From contig NZ_JNYZ01000010.1 in assembly GCF_000717335.1 (NCBI RefSeq), positions 261,778 to 325,777 of the forward strand: a stretch of 64,000 nucleotides of DNA, read 5' to 3'. The notes beneath the pieces were generated by a model that saw only the letters and a list, made by a program, of their open reading frames with translations, did no database searches and was not told where the DNA came from. Within the stretch, counting starts at the first letter, position 1; each line of letters begins with the position of its first letter. The stretch is from Amycolatopsis jejuensis (GTDB lineage: Bacteria > Actinomycetota > Actinomycetes > Mycobacteriales > Pseudonocardiaceae). Below are positions 23,205 to 33,223 of the stretch, piece by piece. Position numbers and translations under genes: made by a program.

Positions 23205-25353
23205 GCTCGACCCCCGCGGCGTAGCTGGGTGGCCGGTTCGAGCCGAGGAGAAGCCGGGTGAGCCAGGGCGGCAGTCCGGCTTCGACGCGGCGGAGCAGCG
23301 CATAGAGGACGGCCAGCGCCACGGGCACGATGACCAGGCTGCCGAGACCGGACACCGCCCCGGTCACCGCGGTGGGCAACCCGAGGGAGACGAGCCAGGC
23401 GACGAGCGCGGACCACAGTCCGGGGACGACGGTGCGAAGCCAGGAGGTGAGCTGGTCGCCCAGGCGGGTTTTGGGTGCGGTCGGTTGCTCGGGGGTGGTG
23501 GGTTGCTCGGGGGTGGGGGTGGTTGGTGGCTGGGGGACGGGTTCTTGGGCGGTGGTGTCGGCGACGGGCGGGCGCGGGATTGGGCTCGAAGCGGGCTCGG
23601 CGGGGGATGGGCGCGGGGTTGGGCTCGGAGCGGGCTCGGCGGGGGATGGCAGCGGTGCAGTGACGGGAGCTCCTTGCGGAGGGGCGTCGACGACCATCGA
23701 GTGGGCCGAAGCTCCGGCGGGCTGCGCTGAAGTAGCAACGGAACCGGAGGCGTCGTGCGGATTCCCCGTCGAGGGTGCCGGTGTTTCGATCGAACCGGTG
23801 CCTGGCGGTAGTGAGACCACCGAATCCGCCGTGGGTGCCGGTGCGACGGCGGAAACAGTGCCTGGTACCGGGTCCGCCACGCCGCCCGGGTTCTCCGGCG
23901 GCGCGGGGGCGGCGGGGTTGGTGAGGTTGGCAGGGTTGGTGAGGTTGGCGGGGTTGACGGGGGCAGCAGGGTCGGCAGGGGTCGGCGCGCTTTCCCCGGT
24001 CCCCCGCGGGGTGGACAACTCGGGCAGCGGTTCGAATGTTGCCGGTGGGTGGGTCACGGTGCCGTCCGCGGCGACGATGCCCAGGATTGCGTAGTGGTAC
24101 TCGACCCCGTGTGGCTTGACCAGCGACGGGCCGTTCTCGCCGCGGGGCCATTCGACGTCGCCCGTTGTCGTGCGCGCCGGGATTTGCCAGTAGTCGCCGC
24201 GGCGGTAGGTGCCGGACGTGCGGGCAGCGGTCGCGGTCGTCCTCGGTGGGGCCTCGAAGCGGACCTGGACGCCGTCCTCCAGGTCGATCCACGTGTCCTC
24301 CACCAGTGGGACCGCACCGTCGGCGCTGGTGGCGCGATGGTCCCACCGGCGCAGGAAGGGGTGGGCGCCGGAGTGGCAGTGGTCGGCGTCGGCGTCGGCG
24401 TCCAGGGTGATCAGGCGGTCGGCCGGGTCGATTGCCACGACCTTCCGCAGCGCCGGGACCGCGCCCGGGACGTCGTCGGCGACGCGGGCGGACCAGGCGT
24501 CGTCGAGAAGCTCGACGTAGTCGCCGACGTCCAGGTCCAGTTTGCTGTCCCGGCCCAGCGTCGCGACGGTCACTGTCGCGCCGGAAGCCGACACGACCGG
24601 GAACACCACCGAAGCGTTCTCCCGCGACCATTTGAACGTCGCGCCGGGTGCCGATTCGGTCGACGCCCGGCCGCCGGTGTGGATCTCGACGCGATAGAGC
24701 TGGTTTTCCGGGCCGCGGAAACTCGCTTCCGGGGAGAGGTGACAGACCGCCACGTCGTCCGGACGTTTTGCCTGCGCGGCGAGCAAGCCGGGTGATGGGT
24801 TCAGTGAATCGCGGAACACGGCGAAATCGTCGGCGCTCTGCCCGGTGCACCACGCCACCTGCCAGACGACTTTCGCGCGCGCCGCGGTGTCCGGGCCGGG
24901 ATCGCCGAGCGCGACCTCGCGGATCGCCGGGTCCTGCAGTGCGGTGACCAGCCGTTCCCACACCCGCAGGTACACCACGAACGGCCCGGTTGCCGGAAGC
25001 GAGTCCTTCTCCGGGTCGAGGTATCCGTCGGGCTGGTTCCAGTACGTCGCCGGGGGGAACTGATCGTTTTCCACCAGAATACCGTCGACGTACAACCGGC
25101 CGCGGGAGATTCTCAGGTCGAGCAGTTTCGCCGTCCGGCTGTCTTTCACCGGCTGAATGCGGAATCCGCTCGCCCCGGCCGGTGCGGCGGCGGCGCCGAG
25201 CAGGTCGGCCACCGTGGTTCGCAGGTGGTGCAACAGAATTGCGGCCTGCTCGTTCGCATCGGCGTCGAGCTGCACCCGGCCCTGCTGCGACAGCACGGCC
25301 GAGAAATGCTTCAGCGGATCGAAAGTACGACGCGAGAAGTCGGCTTGCATCAC
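23191..25353 (-). CDS. DUF6519 protein with proline-rich linker and C-terminal membrane segments (CIS locus)
   Basis: 720 residues. The first 400 are a DUF6519 domain (QADFSRRTFDPLKHFSAVL, then QQGRVQLDADANEQA), found in phage-tail-like clusters. Residues of about 455-625 form a Pro/Ala/Thr-rich linker with NPANLTNPANLTNPA repeats and PSPAEPAPSPTPRP tandem units. The last 90 residues carry two hydrophobic helices (ALVAWLVSLGLP and LVIVPVALAVLYALL). A tail-associated domain tethered by a long flexible linker to a membrane anchor is unusual for an injection particle. It could attach the particle to the cytoplasmic membrane, or be a membrane-acting cargo. It lies 6 bp downstream of the tail-protein gene. 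Confidence 0.75.
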   Translation of the reverse strand: MMQADFSRRTFDPLKHFSAVLSQQGRVQLDADANEQAAILLHHLRTTVADLLGAAAAPAGASGFRIQPVKDSRTAKLLDLRISRGRLYVDGILVENDQFPPATYWNQPDGYLDPEKDSLPATGPFVVYLRVWERLVTALQDPAIREVALGDPGPDTAARAKVVWQVAWCTGQSADDFAVFRDSLNPSPGLLAAQAKRPDDVAVCHLSPEASFRGPENQLYRVEIHTGGRASTESAPGATFKWSRENASVVFPVVSASGATVTVATLGRDSKLDLDVGDYVELLDDAWSARVADDVPGAVPALRKVVAIDPADRLITLDADADADHCHSGAHPFLRRWDHRATSADGAVPLVEDTWIDLEDGVQVRFEAPPRTTATAARTSGTYRRGDYWQIPARTTTGDVEWPRGENGPSLVKPHGVEYHYAILGIVAADGTVTHPPATFEPLPELSTPRGTGESAPTPADPAAPVNPANLTNPANLTNPAAPAPPENPGGVADPVPGTVSAVAPAPTADSVVSLPPGTGSIETPAPSTGNPHDASGSVATSAQPAGASAHSMVVDAPPQGAPVTAPLPSPAEPAPSPTPRPSPAEPASSPIPRPPVADTTAQEPVPQPPTTPTPEQPTTPEQPTAPKTRLGDQLTSWLRTVVPGLWSALVAWLVSLGLPTAVTGAVSGLGSLVIVPVALAVLYALLRRVEAGLPPWLTRLLLGSNRPPSYAAGVEHALG

Positions 25354-25359
25354 GGTCTC

Positions 25360-27468
25360 CTAAGTGGCGAAAAGAATGCCGGCGTCGGTACCGGCCGGGG
25401 TGTACTCGGCGAGCCGCAGCCGGAGACTGTCCTCGCGTTGCGGGTGGAACAGATCGTGGAACGCGCCCATTTCCGACCCGTCCTCGGCGCCTCGGCTGAT
25501 TTCGCCGGGACAATGCCGGTCGAGCTGCGCGTACCCCGGGGTGCCGTAGCGAACCGACGTGAACCGCGGGACGACGCGCAGCGGATCCCCGGAATGTTCC
25601 GGTTCACAATGGAATCGCGGTGGGGTACGCGACTCCTCCGGCAGCCAGGTGAAGCGAACACACCCCCGCTGCCGCCGGACGATCCGCATTGGACTGTCCA
25701 CAATGGAGTTCTCGACCAGTCCGACTCCGTGGGTGAAAACGGAACCGAACACCGTGCACCGGCGCGCGGTCAGTACCGCATGCGCACAGCCGTCGTCCGG
25801 GGCACACAGTGCAGCGAGACCGTCACCACCAGCGTCGAGAATGCTGTCGCTCAAGCGGATCTGGTTCGGTTCCCGGTGTACCTCGTCGGCGGTCACGAGA
25901 ATCGTGCCGAGAATGCTGCGCTCCACCTCGAGACACGCCTCCGTGTCGACCAGCTCCAGGCTCGCCTCCTCGGGACGGCAATGCTCGCCGAGCGACCAGC
26001 CGGGGACCAAAGTGGACTGTCGCAGCACGACTTCCCCGACCGCGCCGCTGACCTGTACGCTTCGGCCGGAGATCAGCAAGCCGTCGAAGACCACCCGGGG
26101 CAATGGGTCCTCTGCCGAACCCTGACCGGTTCCATTTATTCGCAACGAATCCGGCCGATTGCTGTGCCAGTCGAGCAATCGCAGCACCGGACGTGCCCCG
26201 CTTGCCGCGCGAAGGGTCAGCCGGTCGCCGCGGTCCACCGGCAGCTCGATTTGTTCCTGGTAAACCCCGCTGTCGGTGAACTCGATGGTCGCTTCCCGCG
26301 CGGTCGGATCAGCCGCTTTGTCCCGACGCCACTCCTCGATCGCGTCCATGACCGATCCGTGGAATCCGGGTCCGACCCGGTACACCTTTCCCGAAACAGC
26401 CCGGCGTGGATATTCCCCGGCACCGATGTCGGCGGAGAACCCGTAATGATACGTAACCCACACGCCGGACTCCGGTGCGTGCCGCGCGGGAAATGCAATC
26501 CGGCCCAGTACCGGGTCGATTGCCACTTTCCCGCGCGTCGGACGATAACGCCAACCCGACAGATCCGCGGGTACGATATCGGCCAGCGGCACCGGCTTTC
26601 CGTCCGCGAGGTAGACGCACAGGCTCTTCCCGGGTCCATAGTAGACAGCAGGGCGTTCGAATAACGCTTGCCGCCGAATGAAAGCGGGTACGTTCGTCTC
26701 GTCCGCGATGTGGTTCGGCGACGGTTCCCGCACCGGCCGGACCATCAGCGGAGTGTCGTTACCCAGAATGCTGAACGTGTAATGCGTGCGCGCCCGATCC
26801 TCGCAATACGCCGGTGCGTGAGTGATCGAATACGGCTTCAACCGCCATCCATACAAGCCGATCTCCGGAATGCCGTACCGCCCCGTTCCGCGAGACGACG
26901 TGATCCGCCGGACGTCGATCGAATGCGCCAGTTCGTCGAACGGGCCGTCGAGCCGGTCGAGAGCATCGACGCCGTGGAGATCGACCGACCGGCCCCGCGT
27001 CAATCGCCGCCGATCCGCTCGCCGGTCGCGGCCGTGTAGCCGGATGGCCTGCGAGACCGCGAGTAGCTGCCGGAATTCGACCGCGCGGGCGGGCCAATCC
27101 GCGACGTCGGCCGCAAGGTCTTCCAGCAACGCCAACGTACCTTTGCGCCGCCGATTACCCACCGTGTGCGCGACATCCCGCCGCGGTGCGAGGACGGACA
27201 GCAGTCGCCGCGCCTCGGGCGAACCCGTCGCGAGCGCCTCGTCCGCGCCCGGGAGGAGCCGGTATCCGACCAAGTCACCAATGTAGGGCGCAACCCAGTC
27301 CTGGCAGGTCTCGATGAACCAGTCGCGGTACTGCGCGTCAAGATCCGCGCCGATCAGGTCGGCCTGCTCGGTGATCACGGCCAGCAACGCCTTCAGCTGG
27401 CCTGCGTTTTCCTCGTCGCGCCGCCGGTACACCGACGGAAGCAGGTCGTAGAGCCGGTCGCTGTTCAT
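25360..27468 (-). CDS. CIS tail protein I-like protein with beta-helix-like region
   Basis: 702 residues from the ATG at 27468, which overlaps the preceding stop (ATGA). The N-terminus (MNSDRLYDLLPSVYRRRDEE ... WVAPYIGDLVGYRLLPG) is the tail protein I (P2 gpI) signature found in phage-tail-like systems. From about residue 380 it becomes beta-rich (IEFTDSGVYQEQIELPVD ... VVFDGLLISGRSVQV), suggesting a parallel beta-helix such as is found in fibre or tip proteins. In eCIS this slot corresponds to the Afp12/Afp13 neighbourhood at the baseplate periphery. No separate tail-fibre gene with adhesin repeats is seen, so this may be the only peripheral structure. Confidence 0.75.
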   Translation of the reverse strand: MNSDRLYDLLPSVYRRRDEENAGQLKALLAVITEQADLIGADLDAQYRDWFIETCQDWVAPYIGDLVGYRLLPGADEALATGSPEARRLLSVLAPRRDVAHTVGNRRRKGTLALLEDLAADVADWPARAVEFRQLLAVSQAIRLHGRDRRADRRRLTRGRSVDLHGVDALDRLDGPFDELAHSIDVRRITSSRGTGRYGIPEIGLYGWRLKPYSITHAPAYCEDRARTHYTFSILGNDTPLMVRPVREPSPNHIADETNVPAFIRRQALFERPAVYYGPGKSLCVYLADGKPVPLADIVPADLSGWRYRPTRGKVAIDPVLGRIAFPARHAPESGVWVTYHYGFSADIGAGEYPRRAVSGKVYRVGPGFHGSVMDAIEEWRRDKAADPTAREATIEFTDSGVYQEQIELPVDRGDRLTLRAASGARPVLRLLDWHSNRPDSLRINGTGQGSAEDPLPRVVFDGLLISGRSVQVSGAVGEVVLRQSTLVPGWSLGEHCRPEEASLELVDTEACLEVERSILGTILVTADEVHREPNQIRLSDSILDAGGDGLAALCAPDDGCAHAVLTARRCTVFGSVFTHGVGLVENSIVDSPMRIVRRQRGCVRFTWLPEESRTPPRFHCEPEHSGDPLRVVPRFTSVRYGTPGYAQLDRHCPGEISRGAEDGSEMGAFHDLFHPQREDSLRLRLAEYTPAGTDAGILFAT

Positions 27469-30400
27469 GGAATCCTCACCAGGGTCAGGGCCTCCGGCAC
27501 GTCGGGAGGGAGCACGGCGAGCCGGGCGGGGCGAATACCACGCGACACCGCCAATTTCTGGTGCAGCTTCAACGTTGTGGACGACAGCCGCGGGTTCAGC
27601 CGGACCAATTCGTCGACCGTAAGGCCGTGCCGCAACGCGATTGTGGTCAACGTATCGGTGCCGAAATCGTCTACATACCCGACTTCATCGAAAGCTTCCT
27701 CGAACCGTGCCCCTGACGCCTCCACGCACGCCCGCGCGCCGGACAGCCGGTCCACCATGGTCGCCAGCTCGATCGGCGTGACATCGCCACGGATGCCGTC
27801 GAACACGTCGATATCGGCATAATCGACGCCCGGTACCTTCTGGATGGCCGCGAACGCCTCGCTGAGGAACGCGGGTTCGCCGAGTTCCCTATGAGTAAAG
27901 GAAAACTCGTCAAGCAAAGCCGCTCGCACCGCCGGTTCCACCAAATCCCACGAATAGTCCGGCAGCACCTTGATCCCGGCTCGCAGCACGAGAAGCACCC
28001 GCTCCCGCACCGCTACCCGCACCTCGATCCCACGATCGCCGAAGCCGGCCAGTGCCTCCTCGAGTGCAATGACCAAACCGGACGACATGTCGATCCGCGC
28101 GTCCCCGATCGCTGCGACGGTCACGTGCACCACTCGCCGGCCACCGTCCGAAAGCTTGACCGCCTTGGCTTTCCCGATTCCCGCACGCGCTCGGGTGAAG
28201 TCCTCGTAGTCGCGAATGGACACCAGCCGGTCGAGCGCCAGCATCCGCAGCGGAATCGTGGCGCGCGCGTCAGCCGGGCCGTCACCATCCGCTCCGCCGC
28301 CGGATGCCAGCGGGTTGGTCACCGCACGCACGCCGGGCGGCCGTCCGGACGCCTGGTTGATCTGCCCGGCCGCCACATTCCCATCATGGCCAGCGCCGAC
28401 CCGGTACCTCGCCGTCACGTTCTCCACTCCGGCTGGAATGCGAGCACCGTGTACCCCGTCGCCAAAGCGAAGCGTGCGGGTCCCGTCTTGGCCAGTGTCC
28501 ATTTCGTACTCGTGACTCGTCGGCCCCGACCAGACCAGCCCGTCGGTCTCGTGCCAGCGGACCCCCGACACGCGCGCGGCGAGAGTACTTTCGGCACCGG
28601 AAGCGTTGGCAGAGGGCAGGAACGTGAGGGGATTGTCCACAGTGCTCTGTCGCAACGGAAAGGTCTGGCTGGGCACACCCGGGTCGCCACTGCCCAAGAC
28701 CTCGGTGCGCGTTTCCCCCTGGTTGGCCTCCACGACATTGCCGTGGACGGTCACGGTATCCCGCCGATATCGGTACGACAAGCTGGTGGTCAGAGAAAGG
28801 AACGTCCGCACCCGATCACCGGCACGGTCCGGATTGACCCGCTGGCGGATGCCCGCCACCATCGTCAGTTCCGCGGCCTGGACCCCGCTGGTGTGCGGCA
28901 CGTCGGTACGCTCACCGGACACCACCAGCCATCGACCGGGCCGGAGACCGTCGTAGAGCCGGGCGAGCTCGATTTCGTCGCCGTGAACGTCCTCGGTGAT
29001 CGGATCGCCGATTGCGGCCAGCATTTCGCCCCGCGCCCACACCACGGTGCCTGCCACCGGAACCGGCGACACGACGTCGTTCAACGTGATCACCGTGACC
29101 TGCTTGGTCCCCGCCGGTTTGCCGTCCGGCAGCTTCACGTCGACCGCCTCCTGCCGCACGGACAACACACGCGCGGCCGACTGTTCCCCCGTCGCTGCCT
29201 CCAGCACCACCCAGCTGTCGCGGGCAATGCCGTCGTACACCGCGTCCAGCCAGACCGCGGTCGTGTCCGCGGCATCCGCGATCGCACCTACCGGGCGTGC
29301 CTCGGCAACCGCACGAACCCGCAGCACCTGCACATCGGAAAGCTTGGGTGGTGGTGAGATCTGCTCGTTCGCCCATGCCTTGTGCAAGCTGGGCGCCAGC
29401 CGCTGGTCTGCCGCGACGAGCAGCTTCGGGTGCACGTCGGAACTCGGGTGGAAAAGCTCGTCTACTGTGGACTGCAAGTCGACCGCACGACGTGGTGGCC
29501 GCGATGGTTCGCGACGCAACCACGGCAGTACCGGCGTGAGCCCGATCAACGCGGCAGCCCGGTCACATCCGGTCTGGGGGCCGTCGGAAAATGCGAACGC
29601 GGGCGGTGTGCAGTACAGGCCCTTCGCAAGGTTGTTCAGATACCGGACTTCCGGATCGTTTTCCCGCCTTGCGGCAACACACAGTTTACGCAACACCGCA
29701 GTCGCGTCCTCGACGGGTTTCAGCGAGTACTTGAACCAATCCCGGATCGGGCAGCTCGCGTGCGCGCGGGCGAGCGCCGCTTGTTCCGCCAGCTCGGTGC
29801 CCAGGTCGTAAATCGTGCGGAGAAGGACGTACGTCACGGTGCGCACGGAACCGAGACCATCCAAATAGGACTTGGCCGCGGTGAGCGAGTCGATCGTGTC
29901 GTCGATCCACGGCGACGGTCCGGGGTGGTGACCGAGGGCGAGAGTGATCGTCCACGACAGGTCGATGATCGCCCGGTTGAGCTCGTCCGGAAATCCGCCC
30001 GGCGTGGTGAGCGTGACGGAAGTTCTCCCGGCCGGGAAGTCCGTCGTTGCGTCGGCGACCACCCGGACCACCGGCGAGAAAGTGCCGAACAGCAACAACA
30101 ATCGGTCTCCGGCCTTGAGTCCGGCGGTGGTTCCCTCGATACCGAGCCGACCGACGATCCGGGCGGTATCGCTCGTGATGTCCACCGGCTCGGCGGTGGC
30201 GACCCGAAGGGCGTTCCACTCCTCGCGGGCCTGAATTTCGGAAACCGTCTCGAAGGTTTGCGGCAGTTGGTTCTGCCCGGGCACACTCTTCGCGCCGGTG
30301 CCCGCGGGAATCACCGTCTTGGCGCCGGGGTCCAATGTGTACGCCAGGTAGGTCGTCGCCGATAGCGCCGGCCGCGGCGTGTAGCCGACCAGTTTACCCA

Positions 30401-30653
30401 GATGCGTGAGCGACTCGGGTTCGGTGGCCGTGCGCAGATATCCTTCGTTGGCAATGCGTTCCTGGTAGAACGTCAGCACATCGCCGACGATCGCCCAGCA
30501 GTCCAGTAACGCGATGGACGGATCGTCCGAGTCCCTTGTGGTCAAAGCGGGGATGGTGGCGAGACGGTCCATCATGGACTGACGGAACCTCGCGTACGTG
30601 CCGATCCGGCGGGAGATCGCGGGCAGTCCTGGCCGGTTGTACAGGGTGCTCAT
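27465..30653 (-). CDS. Putative baseplate assembly protein (gp6/J-like wedge) with LysM-like C-terminus
   Basis: 1062 residues from the ATG at 30653, overlapping the preceding stop by ATGA. The N-terminus (STLYNRPGLPAISRRIGTYARF) and the segment SIALLDCWAIVGDVLTFYQERI belong to the putative baseplate assembly protein family, equivalent to Afp12/T4 gp6-type wedge proteins. The conserved C-terminal J-like domain is visible around residue 815-900 (IPLRMLALDRLVSIRDYEDFTRA). After residue 1000 there is a LysM-like module (TDTLTTIALRHGLTVDELVRLN). A LysM at the end of a wedge protein hints at contact with peptidoglycan or with the sheath adaptor. Length is at the upper end for the family. Confidence 0.85.
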   Translation of the reverse strand: MSTLYNRPGLPAISRRIGTYARFRQSMMDRLATIPALTTRDSDDPSIALLDCWAIVGDVLTFYQERIANEGYLRTATEPESLTHLGKLVGYTPRPALSATTYLAYTLDPGAKTVIPAGTGAKSVPGQNQLPQTFETVSEIQAREEWNALRVATAEPVDITSDTARIVGRLGIEGTTAGLKAGDRLLLLFGTFSPVVRVVADATTDFPAGRTSVTLTTPGGFPDELNRAIIDLSWTITLALGHHPGPSPWIDDTIDSLTAAKSYLDGLGSVRTVTYVLLRTIYDLGTELAEQAALARAHASCPIRDWFKYSLKPVEDATAVLRKLCVAARRENDPEVRYLNNLAKGLYCTPPAFAFSDGPQTGCDRAAALIGLTPVLPWLRREPSRPPRRAVDLQSTVDELFHPSSDVHPKLLVAADQRLAPSLHKAWANEQISPPPKLSDVQVLRVRAVAEARPVGAIADAADTTAVWLDAVYDGIARDSWVVLEAATGEQSAARVLSVRQEAVDVKLPDGKPAGTKQVTVITLNDVVSPVPVAGTVVWARGEMLAAIGDPITEDVHGDEIELARLYDGLRPGRWLVVSGERTDVPHTSGVQAAELTMVAGIRQRVNPDRAGDRVRTFLSLTTSLSYRYRRDTVTVHGNVVEANQGETRTEVLGSGDPGVPSQTFPLRQSTVDNPLTFLPSANASGAESTLAARVSGVRWHETDGLVWSGPTSHEYEMDTGQDGTRTLRFGDGVHGARIPAGVENVTARYRVGAGHDGNVAAGQINQASGRPPGVRAVTNPLASGGGADGDGPADARATIPLRMLALDRLVSIRDYEDFTRARAGIGKAKAVKLSDGGRRVVHVTVAAIGDARIDMSSGLVIALEEALAGFGDRGIEVRVAVRERVLLVLRAGIKVLPDYSWDLVEPAVRAALLDEFSFTHRELGEPAFLSEAFAAIQKVPGVDYADIDVFDGIRGDVTPIELATMVDRLSGARACVEASGARFEEAFDEVGYVDDFGTDTLTTIALRHGLTVDELVRLNPRLSSTTLKLHQKLAVSRGIRPARLAVLPPDVPEALTLVRIP

Positions 30654-33223
30654 CGTCCACCTGCCAGGTCGAGAGTGAGGCGTCCGTTCTCCGGACGGCT
30701 CGGATCGTCGTCGAGTTGCGCCACCTCGAGCTCCCCGATCGGCAGCACCCCGGTGTCGAGCGCTGTACCGGGCGGGCCGTACAGCCGCTCCAACCTGGTC
30801 ACCTCCACGTGCCGCACCCCCGGCACCGCGGCGGCAGCAGCGACGACCTGCGCAACCCGCACCGGGGTGCCGAAGGTGAGGTTGTCCGGCTGGAAGAACG
30901 CGCCGAGCGCCCGCCGCAGCGCCGCACGCACGTGCCCGGCGATGTAGTCGGGCCGTACCTCGACGTGCAGCGTCAGGTCGATCGGGACCAGCGTTGCGCT
31001 GAATACCGACAGGTCGTGGCCGATCCGGCGGTAGCGGTACAGCGCCGCGCGGGTCTCGTCGAGCAGCCACTCCGGCGCGACCTCCGTGCCGAGCGCGTCG
31101 AGCGCGACCTGCGCCTCGTACCAGCTACCGGTCCAGCGCAGGTCACCAGCGGCACGCTGCACGCTCGGTGAGGCGGTGGCCAACTTTGCGTAATCGTCCG
31201 CGGTGATGGCCCGCAACAACCGGCGCCGGACTTCCTGCGGAGCACGCTGCCGGACCTCCGACACCGGCTCCGGGTCAGTCCCGCCGCTCGCGGGCAACGG
31301 ATTGCGGACGCGGCGGATACCCGGAACAACGGTCTGGCAGAACACAATGCTGCTAATCGCTTCCCGGCCGACATTTCCAGCGGTCCCCGTGCCGACTCGC
31401 AGTGCCGCCGTCAGCTTCCCGTCCGGCGGAAAAGTGTCGCCGAAACGCAGCACCGTCACGCCGTCGTCGGTGAGTTCGCCGACAAAGTGCCGGTCCGCCG
31501 GTCCGCTTTCCAGCAGATCCCGTTGCGGGAACCACTGGTCGCCGTTCTGATCGGTCAGGGTGACCGCGGGCAGTGCGGTCCGCGGATCCGGTTGCGTATT
31601 CGCCGGGCCGCGGAAGGCCGGACGGTTCTCGCCGATCGCCGCGCCCTCGGCGGCACCCCAGCTCTGCGCAATCTCCCAGCCCTCGTTCGCGGCGGTGAGG
31701 ACATACCCCGCACGCGCCTGGCGGATCAGGTCCTTCAGCCGCGTGAGCTGGGTTTCGAGCAGATCGTCGAATCGGGCGAGCAGGTACCGCAAAGCCCGCC
31801 GGGGATGGTCGCGCAGGCCCAGCTTGTCCACTAGGGACGCTCCGAAAAGGACGGTGACGAACGTGACGTCCTCTTCGGACAGTCGACCGGCGCGCCACAG
31901 CGTGGTCAATCGCGCGCGAATCCGGCCGGGGAGCCCCACCAGCCAGCGAGCCTGCGCCGCGGCCGGTGACGGTACCGGCGTACTTTGCGTGATCGGCCGA
32001 TTCCGCAACTCCCGGCCGTGCACCACCTCGGGTGCCTTGCCACACCAGTCGATCCGGCGGCCGTGCTCGACCTGTACCACGTTCCCCCGGGCAATCCCGA
32101 TCTCCAACGACGACGTCAAGGCGTCCTCGCGCGCCCAAGTCACTTCGAGCAGCGGCTGCTGATACAACTCGTCGACCGCTTCAGTCGCCGAAGTCAGCCG
32201 CACCGCTTGCCGACGCGAGCCGGATTCCTCCTCGAACACCAGCACATCCCCCGCCGCGAGCCGCAATACGCGACCGCTGTCGACGAGCGTCGCCGACGTC
32301 GTCCCGGCCGGAAGGCGGCAGTCACGATCACCCCACGTCCACAGGCTGATCCGGTTGTGCGCGGGATTCAGCGCAACCGGTTCGTCATACACCGGCTCGA
32401 AAATCTCCGGCGTACCCCGCAGATCAGCCTCCGACAACACCGTCCCGGACAGGGTAGAAAACCGGAACGTCCCCGCCGGAAGGGTGACCTGCTCATCCAC
32501 CTCGACACACACCCACGCGCGCGCCGAACATCCATCGTGCATGGGGTAATCGACCAGTCGCGCATGCCGCCGCACTGAGACCCGCAGCCGCGCGGTGTCC
32601 AGGTACGCCTCGGTGGCGACGGCATCCTGCTGATAGCTCAGCCGGTCACCCTCGTAGGCAAGCAGTTCGACCAGCGCAATGCCGACGTCCGGAACGTGCC
32701 GTTCGGTCCACGACGGCATGGTCAGCCGGAGCCGGTCCAGCAGAAGCTGCCGGAAGCTGGCGTAATCCTTGCTCAAGTAATCGATTTCAACGGCGGGATC
32801 AGTCTGCTGTGGACTCTCCGAAACCGGCACGCAGTCCACCTCGCCGCAGCTGCCGAACGTGAAGTCCACACAGGAATACCGCGGATCAAAGCCCGGATAC
32901 GGCTTCGTACCTGGCTTTCCGACCGCGGTGGCCTCCACAATGCACAGCCGGTACGTCGACAAGTCACCGGTGCGAGACAGCTTCAGCCGGATCTCGTCGG
33001 CAAGATCGGGATCCTCGGAGCTGCACACCGAAACTGCGACGACCTTGATTCCGGTGACCCGGCGTCCGCCGTCGATCCGGAAGTTCGCCGGTACCAAGCC
33101 TTCCGGCGCCTTACCGAACAGGCCAACGATCAGGCCGTCGTCCGTCACACCGACCGAGTCGATCCCATTGCGCCCGGCCGCTCGCACGTCCACCCGGCGG
33201 CGCTCGTCCGCACAGCCGATCAT
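30650..33223 (-). CDS. Putative baseplate assembly protein (gp6/J-like wedge, Afp11-like)
   Basis: 857 residues from the ATG at 33223 (ATGA overlap with the gp25 stop). The N-terminal 130 residues form an extra beta domain with several Cys (CSSEDPDLAD, YSCVDFTFGSCGEVDC). Then the wedge domain starts with EIDYLSKDYASFRQLLLDRL and VGIALVELLAYEGDRLSYQQD, the hallmark of this baseplate family. The C-terminal part shows AITADDYAKLATASPSVQRA and the J-like domain. Together with the following 1062-residue protein it provides the two wedge subunits needed for a minimal baseplate. The Cys-rich N-terminal domain is unassigned. Confidence 0.87.
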   Translation of the reverse strand: MIGCADERRRVDVRAAGRNGIDSVGVTDDGLIVGLFGKAPEGLVPANFRIDGGRRVTGIKVVAVSVCSSEDPDLADEIRLKLSRTGDLSTYRLCIVEATAVGKPGTKPYPGFDPRYSCVDFTFGSCGEVDCVPVSESPQQTDPAVEIDYLSKDYASFRQLLLDRLRLTMPSWTERHVPDVGIALVELLAYEGDRLSYQQDAVATEAYLDTARLRVSVRRHARLVDYPMHDGCSARAWVCVEVDEQVTLPAGTFRFSTLSGTVLSEADLRGTPEIFEPVYDEPVALNPAHNRISLWTWGDRDCRLPAGTTSATLVDSGRVLRLAAGDVLVFEEESGSRRQAVRLTSATEAVDELYQQPLLEVTWAREDALTSSLEIGIARGNVVQVEHGRRIDWCGKAPEVVHGRELRNRPITQSTPVPSPAAAQARWLVGLPGRIRARLTTLWRAGRLSEEDVTFVTVLFGASLVDKLGLRDHPRRALRYLLARFDDLLETQLTRLKDLIRQARAGYVLTAANEGWEIAQSWGAAEGAAIGENRPAFRGPANTQPDPRTALPAVTLTDQNGDQWFPQRDLLESGPADRHFVGELTDDGVTVLRFGDTFPPDGKLTAALRVGTGTAGNVGREAISSIVFCQTVVPGIRRVRNPLPASGGTDPEPVSEVRQRAPQEVRRRLLRAITADDYAKLATASPSVQRAAGDLRWTGSWYEAQVALDALGTEVAPEWLLDETRAALYRYRRIGHDLSVFSATLVPIDLTLHVEVRPDYIAGHVRAALRRALGAFFQPDNLTFGTPVRVAQVVAAAAAVPGVRHVEVTRLERLYGPPGTALDTGVLPIGELEVAQLDDDPSRPENGRLTLDLAGGR

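Noticed and set aside
28634..28642. Additional TTGTCCACA word
   Set aside because: It lies alone inside the baseplate wedge coding region, so it is not counted with the intergenic clusters.
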